Shown here piece after piece: positions 8,301 through 16,200 of a DNA stretch of 64,000 bases; the first letter of the stretch is position 1, and the number at the start of each line of letters is the position of its first letter. Origin of the DNA: Roseivivax sp. THAF197b (GTDB lineage Bacteria; Pseudomonadota; Alphaproteobacteria; Rhodobacterales; Rhodobacteraceae); contig NZ_CP045318.1 in the NCBI RefSeq assembly GCF_009363255.1, forward strand, positions 3,089,501-3,153,500, given 5' to 3'. The notes below the pieces were generated by a model. The model had not been told where the DNA came from. It saw only the letters and a list, made by a program, of their open reading frames with translations, and did no database searches. Both the position numbers and the translations under genes were made by a program.

Positions 8301-10222
8301 TTGTCGGCAAGCGCGGCTTCCAGCGGCCCCGACAGCGTGGTCGGCGGCGGAAAGACCGAGGCGGAGGGCGGCGTCTCGCGGTCGGGAAACAGCCCGTCCC
8401 AGAAGTCGAACCAGGATCGCGCCTCGGGGAAGGCGGTCAGGATCTCGGACAGCATGCCCTGATATTGCGCACCTTCGCCCGGAAAGATGAAGGCCATCTT
8501 GCCGGTGACGGGCGTGTCGCTCGCGATGATGCCCGACTTGATGCGGAAGCTGCCCTTGCCCTTGGCGAGACGGTCCGCGGCCTTGCCAAGCTTCTCGATC
8601 AGGTCATCGCGGCTCTCGGCCACGAGCGCCAGTCGCGCCGGGCCCGTGCCACGATGTTCGGCCAGGTAGGCCGCGACCTGCGAGAGATCGGCATCGACAT
8701 GGGTGGCGATGCGATCCGCCAGATGTTGCGCGGTCTCGGCCAGGTGCGCGGGGCTTTCCGCCGCCAGAAGGATCAGCTCCTGCGGCCAATGCGCAGGCGT
8801 CGCACCGGCGGGGCGCGCGGCATCAAGTGCGGCCTCTTCCAGAACCGCATGGGAGTTCACGCCACCGAAGCCGAACGCGTTGACCGCCGCCCGGCGCGGG
8901 GTATCCGGCGCGGAGATCCAGGGCCGCGCCTCGGTGTTGACGTAGATCGGCGTCTCCTCGACCCCGAGCCCGTCGCGCAGCTTGTCCGACAGGGTGGGCG
9001 GCAGGGTCTTGTGATAAAGCGCGAGCGCGGTCTTGATCAGGCCCGCAGCGCCCGCCGCCGGAATGCAATGGCCGATCATCGACTTCACCGAGCCGATGGC
9101 CGTGGTGGGCAGGCCCGAGGCGTCGCGATTGCCGAAGATCGTCTGCAGCGCGCCGATCTCCGTCTGATCCCCAAGCGGGATGCCGGTGCCATGCGCTTCA
9201 ATGAGGCCCGGCGGGGTCGCTTCGGTGCCTGCGTCTTCGATGGCGCGGCGTATGGCCAGCGCCTCCCCTTCGAGACGCGGCGCGAGCAGGCCCGACCCCT
9301 TGCCGTCGCTCGATTGGCCCGCCCCTTTCAGGATTGCGTAGATCCGGTCGCCGTCGCGTTCCGCATCGGCACGGCGCTTGAGCGCCAGAAGGCCCAGCCC
9401 TTCGCCCAGAAGCGTGCCATCCCCGCCTTCGGAAAAGGGCCGCACATGGCCATTGCCCGACAGCGCGCCCAGTTGGTTGAAGACCATGTAGACCTCGGCC
9501 GAGATCGAGGCATTGACCCCACCCGCCAGCATCAGGTCGGACCGGCCATGGCGCAGCTCCTCCATCGCCGACAGAACCGCGAGGATCGAAGACGAGCAGG
9601 CCGCGTCGAGGATGTAATTCGGCCCGTTCAGGTTGAGTCGGTTCGCAATGCGCCCCGACATGACGTTCGGCACGAGGCCCGGCGCGATATCGGCGTTGAA
9701 GGGCGGCAGCTGCTTGGCCATCTCGGCGCGGACCCGGTCGAGCGTCGCCGCATCGGCCCAGGGCATGAGTTGGCCCAGAAGTTCGCGGGTCTGATCGAGC
9801 ACGACACCGTGCTGCACGACGGCGGCATTGCCGCGATGCAGGTAGGTGGAATGGCCGACGATGACCCCGGTGCGTTCGTGATCCCCGTCGAGATAACCCG
9901 AATCCGCCAGCGCCGCGCGAGCGATCTTGAGAGCGAGGAACTGGTCGGGCTCCGAGCCGTCGACGGATGTGGGCATCACGCCCAGCTCGGCAGGATCGGC
10001 GGCGAAGGCCTCTCCGAGATAGCCGCCGCGCGCGGTCGGGATATGCGTGGGCCCCTGCCCGTTCAGGTAGCGCTCGGCCTCCCATTCGGGGGGCGGCGCG
10101 CCGACGAAATCGAGCTTGCCGCAGATATTGGCCCAGAAGCGGTGAATATCGTCCGAGCCCGGAAACATCCCGGCCATGCCGATGATGGCGATGTCCCGGT
10201 CGGTCGCAGGCGTTCTGGTCAT
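5354..10222 (-). CDS. Type I PKS/PUFA-synthase-like megasynthase: KS-AT-DH-PPTase
   Basis: 1622 residues. KS at about 10-470 has a complete triad: DAACSSS (Cys209), EAHGTG and GHCIPAAG. AT at about 590-880 has GHSSGE near 674. A helical segment, GHFDLMQRFLDTAGNV, follows near 1030. A hot-dog DH lies near 1085-1300, with PVLPLAVSLEM and a PALLDQVGH acid motif. A fused Sfp-type phosphopantetheinyl transferase is near 1430-1620, with GVDMETPE and WCAKEAAAK. There is no ACP, so it must work on the single ACP of the upstream partner, which its transferase can activate. The ATG overlaps the partner's stop by four bases (ATGA) behind GAGG, giving coupled translation and likely equal amounts. PfaA/PfaC-type PUFA synthases are the nearest known relatives, but the second KS here keeps its Cys, whereas PfaC has a chain-length-factor domain. 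Confidence 0.85.
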   Translation of the reverse strand: MTRTPATDRDIAIIGMAGMFPGSDDIHRFWANICGKLDFVGAPPPEWEAERYLNGQGPTHIPTARGGYLGEAFAADPAELGVMPTSVDGSEPDQFLALKIARAALADSGYLDGDHERTGVIVGHSTYLHRGNAAVVQHGVVLDQTRELLGQLMPWADAATLDRVRAEMAKQLPPFNADIAPGLVPNVMSGRIANRLNLNGPNYILDAACSSSILAVLSAMEELRHGRSDLMLAGGVNASISAEVYMVFNQLGALSGNGHVRPFSEGGDGTLLGEGLGLLALKRRADAERDGDRIYAILKGAGQSSDGKGSGLLAPRLEGEALAIRRAIEDAGTEATPPGLIEAHGTGIPLGDQTEIGALQTIFGNRDASGLPTTAIGSVKSMIGHCIPAAGAAGLIKTALALYHKTLPPTLSDKLRDGLGVEETPIYVNTEARPWISAPDTPRRAAVNAFGFGGVNSHAVLEEAALDAARPAGATPAHWPQELILLAAESPAHLAETAQHLADRIATHVDADLSQVAAYLAEHRGTGPARLALVAESRDDLIEKLGKAADRLAKGKGSFRIKSGIIASDTPVTGKMAFIFPGEGAQYQGMLSEILTAFPEARSWFDFWDGLFPDRETPPSASVFPPPTTLSGPLEAALADKLFGLEFGSESMFIAAQALLGVTDRVGLAPDLVVGHSSGEHSALAAAGVFGATRTAEDRAEFASRIRSLNRLYQEIEASGGIGGGALLTVGGVPRERILALTEADPDVHLALDNCEHQAVLYGSRTRMEEVAEELRPEGGMTAFLPFDRPYHTPLFADVAEKVQGVYADMAFTAPHLPVYSCATAAPMPEAPAEIRALAAHQWASRVRFTETVERLYEDGVRLFVEIGPSSNLTGFVDDTLKGRDAQAIALDSRRRGGLSHLLQALGRIWCAGREVDATALYSDRGLEAVDLAAEPKKRRARHIDNTLPVMRLPAEVAEEVAADIAQAFGRDTGAAMPPVVPQPAQTQPVQTQAALPTPADPQPSVVPSAAQASVMQDVPQDVLHGHFDLMQRFLDTAGNVAAVAMGEAQAPGLAAAEPAASEWYPPLLHRIDYGEDTLVAESDFDPLGDPFIAHHTFYADMVSDTDPELQSLPVLPLAVSLEMVLEAAAALTGQVPTRLENVRARDWVAFDDGPATLTTEAVRTGDRVAVRLLRDGGLLFEAEAVLSAGDLPPPLANLAHPQPPIWSDDALYTTGMFHGPLFQGIAALTCWDAGGLDAELHDLPLDGFFGYGEAPDGLLINPALLDQVGHVTAFWIAQGWGTDFSSFPSGIARIDLPGARAEAVAGGSVKGRLGFRDGDDRPVGDPAYARFLEGDFDCLGPDGTRLLSVRGWRDRFFDVPHRFYEARYRPREAWYGHDARALFDGAPGDVTIWSVPPFPQGFLDDAGGIWTRVLAATILSGAERAVFAGFTGKRRRDWIMGRIALKEAARAHILASHGLALLPADIEIAADEAGRPYVLPDRPALMGVTGPMPEVTLSHAGGAALAAAGPAGRRLGVDMETPEGIAPDLLSEGAFSSEELSRLGLTGTPDAAALPALLRGWCAKEAAAKMLGEGLTGRPRAFVLSAIDESAAQARVTVPSGGTVSVLLGQEGNCILALALE

Positions 10223-13200
10223 TCGGCAGCCTCGGCGCGGGGATTGCCGATCACGTCGCGCAGGATCTCGCCCTTGAAGCCGCAGAAGCGCGCCAGCCCG
10301 GGATCGGACGTGCATTCCAGCCCCTGAACGAGGAAGACCGGCTGATCCGCTTCATCCACGATCACCGCATCGCACAGGACCTGCGGCGCCTGCGCATCGG
10401 GTCGCATCGCGAGGATCATCCGCGCGGGCACGCCGTCTCCCATCGGGATAAGACGCTCGATCGCATTGGGCAGCGCGGGCGCCTCGCGGGTGACGATGGA
10501 CCAGACCCAAGCCATTTGCGCGACGGCATCAAGCAGGCCGGGATCGATCAGCCAATCCGTGCCAGCGCCGAACGCCCCTTGCGGGCTGGGCGCGACACGG
10601 GCGACGACCGCGCCCTGATCGAGCCCTTCGAGGTCCTTCACGCGCTGATATTCGGGGCCGTGGAACAGCATCTCGCGGTATGCACGGCGGGCCGAGACGG
10701 GGGAGGCCTTCGCGCGGGCCATCATCACATCGAGCGCCAGCTCCTCGGCGCCCTCGGGCAGGCCGCTGCCATGGGGGCGCAGGATCGCCGAGGCCCGGTA
10801 ATGGCCGCGATGGGGCGGCTCGGCGGCTTTCAGGTCGACGCGGGCGGAAAAGCCCGTGGGATCACCATGCTCAGCCGAATTTCCGACCACGAGAAGCTCG
10901 CGATCCGCCTCACCCTCGAGGCGCAGACCGGCGAGCGCGCGCAGATCCGACAGGCCCGCGACGCGCCAATCGGGCCAGATCACGGAAGCTGCCTCGGCGC
11001 ATAGCTCCGCCGCGCAGGCCAGCGGCAGGACCGGCGTCTCGCCGATGCGATGCGCGCCCAGCCAGGGATCGCCCGCAAGCGTCAGGCGGCGCGGAATGGC
11101 GGTGCCGCCCTTGGGCGCAGGTTCCGGACGCGGATCGGCCAGGAGCGGCGTGGCACTTTGCGAGGCGGGCACGAGGGATGGCGCCATGGCCAGCGCGGGC
11201 GCGGGATCGCCGCCCGCACGGTCGGTCTCGTGGCGTTCCCACGGCCCCGCGCCAAGCGTGACCTCTGTCGCTGCGCGCGGGCCGCGCAACATCTCGTCGA
11301 AGAAGGCCTCTGCCCCGCCTTCCGCAGGCACGAGCGTCACGCCCTGCGCCTCGAACTTGAGCCGCACCGCGTCCGACACCATGCCCGCGCCGAACTTGGT
11401 CGCGTCCCACGGCCCCCAATTGATCGCCGTCGCGCGGGTGCCCTGCCAGCGCGCGGAGAGCGACGCGGCGAGGCGGTTCAGCACTTCATTCGCCGTGGCG
11501 TAATCCGTCTGACCGGAATTGCCGTAGCGGCCTGCGACGGAGGCGAACATCGCGAAGAAGGCAGGCGGTGCCGCGTCCAGCCCTGCTGCGAGCGCCATGG
11601 CGCCCATCACCTTGGTCTCGACCACGCGGTCCCAGCTTTCGGGCGTCTTGTCCTCGATGCGGCGATCCTCGATCACGCCTGCCCCATGGATCACGCCGTG
11701 AACGGGGCCGAGATCCGCCAGGAGGGCCGCGACCGCATCCGGATCGGACATGTCGCAGATGCGATATTCGACCGCAGCCGCCCCCTGCGCCGTCAGGTCG
11801 GCGAGGTTCGCGCGCATTTCGCGGTCGCGCAGGATGGCGGCGATCCGACGCTCCAGATCGGCGGGTTTCACGGGCTGGCCGGACGCCTTGGCCGCAGATG
11901 CCAGCGCGCGGCGCAACTCGCCCGCATCCGAGAGGTTGACCGTTTCGGCATCTTCCGCGCCGGGCAAGGCAGAGCGCCCGACAAGCACGAGCCGCGCCCC
12001 GGCCCGGGCGAAGGGCCGCAGACATTCGGCGGTGATGCCGCGCGCGCCGCCCGTGGCCAGGATCGTCGCCGCTTTCGGCAGATCGGCGGCGGGCAGATCC
12101 GCGACCTCGGCGGGCAGGCTGCGGAAAATGTGGCGCGCGCCACCGGGATAGCCCACCTCGATCCGACCCTCGGAGGCGGCGAGTTCGGCAAACAGGATCT
12201 CGGCCATACGCTCGGGCGTGAGCGCAGGATCGAGATCGACCGCGCGGCTCCGCGTATCCGGCCATTCCTCGCGCAGGGATTTCGCAAGCCCCGTGGCGCC
12301 GCCCGACAGCATCAGCCCGGACGCGCCGTCGCGCCCGAACATCCCGCCCATGGCCGAGGCCAGAAGGACACGGCCCGACTTCAAGCTGTCGGCATGGGTC
12401 CGCATGAGGGCATAGGCGCTTTTCTCGGACTGAGAGAGGGCTGTGCGCCACGCCGATATCCCGGCATCGAGCGTGACCGGAACCGCGTCGAGCGGGGCGA
12501 GATGGACAAGACCCGCAAGGGGCGCGGACATGCTCTCCGCCGCAGCGGCGGGCATGATCTCGGCGGTGCCGCCTGCCGCTGCGATCTTCTCCGCCAGAAG
12601 CCGGGCCACGCCTCTCGCGTCCTCGGTCAGAAGGTAGGTGCCCGAAGGCAGCGCGGCGGGGCCGGGCCCCTCCTGCGCCTCGGGCGACGTGACGAACCGG
12701 GGCGGTCGGGACTGCGTCTGCAGCTCCGCATTCTCCGCCCCGGCGGGATCAAAAGGGGCTGTCGCCCCCTCTTTTTCCAAATGCTCCACCAGCGTGTCGA
12801 CAATCGCGCCGAGGGTCTTCTGCGCGTTCAGTGTCTCGCCCGCGGGCGTCGCCGCCGCCGATTGCCCGGCAGGCAGCGCCTTGATCAGCGCGCCCACGAT
12901 TTCCAGCCGCTTGATCGAGTCGATCCCGAGATCGGCCTCGATCCCCTGATCCATGTCGAGCATGTCCGAAGGATAACCGGTGCGGTCCTCGACGATCTCG
13001 AGAAGCAGCGCCGAGATGCCGTCGCGATCGAGCGCCCCTGCCGGTGCGGCTGTTGCTGCCGGAGCCGGTGTCGGAGCGGGCGCAGGCGCTGCGGGAGCAG
13101 GCTGCGGCGCAGGAGCGGCTGCGGCAGGCGCCGGTGCAGAGACCGGTGCGGGTGCCGACGCGGGTTGGGCGGGCGGTGCGGCCGGTGCCGGTGCTGCGGG

Positions 13201-16200
13201 GATCGCCGCGCGCGGTGCGGGGCGCGCCATCGGGGGCCGCGCCATCGGGCGCTGCGGCGCAGCCTGGGTCACTTGCGCGCCGAGGCTCGCAAGCATCACC
13301 CGTTCCTGGGTCTCGAGGAAGCGCGTCATGGTGGCCTGGAATGCCGCCATGATGCTGTCCCCCTCGTAATATTGAGTGGGATGGACCGCCTCGCTCTGAG
13401 ACAGGTCCTGTGGAGAGTGATCCATGATGGACTCCTTTCGCGGTCGGGGTGGTCGGGCCATGGAAGGCGCTGTGGCAGCGGACCCGGTCGGAGATTGCGT
13501 CGATTGCGCGGTCGGCGCTGCGACGGGCATGGCAGCAGCGGCAGCGCGTGCCGTTTTGCGCGCTTCGATGTCTTCCAGCGTCAGCACCGGCAGCGGCGGG
13601 CTGCCCGCCTGTCGCGCGCCGGAGCCGTTGAGCATCCAGATGTTCTTGCCGGGCACATCCTCAGCCTCGACCGGGCCTTTCAGCGCCACGATCTGCGCCT
13701 CGCGCCCCCGGAAGAGGGCAGCCAGATTGAGCGCCGCGCCCTCGGACAGAAGCGTGCCGACCGCCGTGAGCAGGCCCTTCAGCCCGCCCTCTTCGTCATC
13801 GGTAGTGATCGCCGCATGATCCTGTCCGGCCAGGCATTGCCGCACCATCGCCGCATGGGCCGATTTCGGCCCGACGCTGAGGAAAACGCGCGCGCCATCT
13901 TCATGCATCGCCCGCACTTCCGACAGGAATTCGACCGGCCGCGCCAATTGCCGCGCCAGCGTCGTGCGGATCTTCTTCGCGCCGGCCTCGTAGGGTTCCG
14001 CGGTGGTGTTGGCATAGACCGGGAAGCGCGGATCGGAGACCGGCATCTTGTTGAGGTAGCTCGCCAGACGTTTCTCCGCAGGCGCCACGATGGGCGAATG
14101 GAAGGCCGCACCCACGGGCAGCGGGCGGAACGAAAGGCCCTGCGCTTCGGCGCGTTTGCCAGCCTCCTCGATGGCGGCGCGGGTGCCCGACAGGATCGAC
14201 TGCTCGGGCGCGTTGTGATTGGCGATGACCACATCCGGCAGCCCGTCGATCAGCGCCTCGATCTCCGCGCGTTCGGCGCGCACGGCGGCCATGGTGCCGA
14301 GATCAGCGCCCTCGCCCGCCTCGACCATGAAGCGGCCCCGCGCTTCGGAAACGCGGTAGAGGTCATCCTCCGCGATGGCGCCTGCCGCATGCAATGCCAC
14401 GAACTCACCATAGCTGTGGCCCGCGGCCATATGCGCCTCGACACCCAGATCCGCGAGGATTGCCCAGAGCCCGGCCTCGACCGCGCCCAAAGCGGGCTGG
14501 GCCACATCGGTGCGCGTCAGGTTTGCGGCAGCGGCTTTCCGCGCCTCGGCATCATAGACCGCTTCGGGCAGGATCGCCCGGCTGAGCGGCTGACCGAGTG
14601 CTGCATCGGCGCGCGACAGTGCCGCGGCCATCTGCGGCATCAGCACCGCGAGATCGGCCATCATGTCGGGATACTGACTGCCCTGTCCGGGGAAGATCAG
14701 CGCGAGTTTGCCACCATCTGCGAGGCGCGGCGTCTCGGACCAGCTGGCCCCCGGCGGGACCGGCGTGCCGGTCTCAAGCGCCGCGAGCAGCGCCGACATC
14801 TTCTCGGGCAGTTGCGCGGGATCCGAGATCACGAGCGTGGCTGTCAGGCCCTTCTTCGGCGCCGCCTCCCAGAGCGAACGCGCGAGGTCTGCAATCGCGG
14901 GCGACCAGCCCTGTCCCAGCCGGTCGAGCTGCGCGCGGATCTGGCTGGCCACGCCCTTGGCCGACGCGCCGCGCCAGACCAGCAGCTCATGCGGCCAGCG
15001 CGTGCGGGCGGCAGGGGCCAGCGCGGGGATCGCGCGCTTGGCGTCATGTTCCTCGAGGGTGACGTGGAAATTCGTGCCGCCGAAGCCAAAGGCCGACACG
15101 CCCGCGCGGCGCGGGCCATTCCCCGAAAGCCAGGGGCGCGGCCGATCCACGAGGTAGAGCGGCAGCTCTTCATCGAGAAGCTTCTCGTTCGGTGCACCAG
15201 CACGGCCATGGGGCGGCAGCACACCATGATGGCAGGCGAGCGACGCCTTGATCAGACCGGCAATGCCCGCGGCAGCCTTCGTATGGCCGATCTGGGTCTT
15301 CACCGAGCCGATGGCGGCCGAACGCGGGGTCGCGCCCGCATCCTCCAGAAGCCGCGTCACCGTTTCCATCTCGGCAGTGTCGCCGACCACGGTGCCGGTG
15401 CCATGCGCCTCAAACAGGCCCACGGTTTCAGGCCCGTAACCCGCCATGTCGTAGGCGCGGGAAAGGGCGCGGATCTGCCCGTCGGGATGCGGCGCGGTCA
15501 TCGACTTGGCCTTGCCGTCCGAGGAGCCGCCGACACCCTTGATCACCGCATAGATGCGGTCGCCATCGCGCTCGGCATCCGCCAGCCGCTTCATCGCGAT
15601 CATCGCGAGGCCTTCGGAGATGACGATGCCATCCGCCCCGGCCTCGAACGAGGAACAGCGCCCGCGCGGGGAAAGCGCGCGCGTCTTCGAGAAACACAGA
15701 TAGCCGAACGGGCCCTGCACCGTGTCGATGCCGCCCGCGAGCACCATGTCGGACCGGCCCGTCTCCAGCTCCAAGACGCCCTGGTAGACGGCGGCCAGCG
15801 ACGAGGCGCAGGCCGCGTCGATCGTGTAGTTCACGCCGCCGAAATCGAGCCGGTTCGCCGTGCGGCCCGCGGCCACGTTCAAGAGGATGCCCGCGAAGCT
15901 GTCCTCGGTCCATTCGGGCAGGAAGCCCGCCGCCTGTTCGTCAATCTCACCCAGAAAGCGCGGCATCTCGGAGCGGACAGCGTATTGCGCGCCCACATCG
16001 CCCGCGCCACCCGACGCGCCGAGGATCACGGAGGTCTTGAGCCGGGGGCCGGAGACGCCCGCCTCCCCCGTCAGACCCGCATCGTCGAGGCAGCGCCGCG
16101 CCACGTCGAGAGTCATCAGCTGCAACGGATCAAGCGCCTTGATCGCGCGCGGCGGGATGCCGTAGCGCATCGGATCGAAGGGCATATCCTCAAGGAACCC

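Noticed and set aside
5117..10327. 1736-residue open frame on the plus strand
   Set aside because: It is antisense to the KS-AT-DH-PPTase synthase. Its Arg/Ala/Gly-rich translation has no domain motif, as expected from high-GC codon use on the opposite strand.
13040..13220. Repetitive GC-rich tract resembling tandem DNA repeats
   Set aside because: It encodes the Pro/Ala linker between the AT and ACP domains. The periodicity comes from codon use for Pro and Ala, not from a repeat array or CRISPR.
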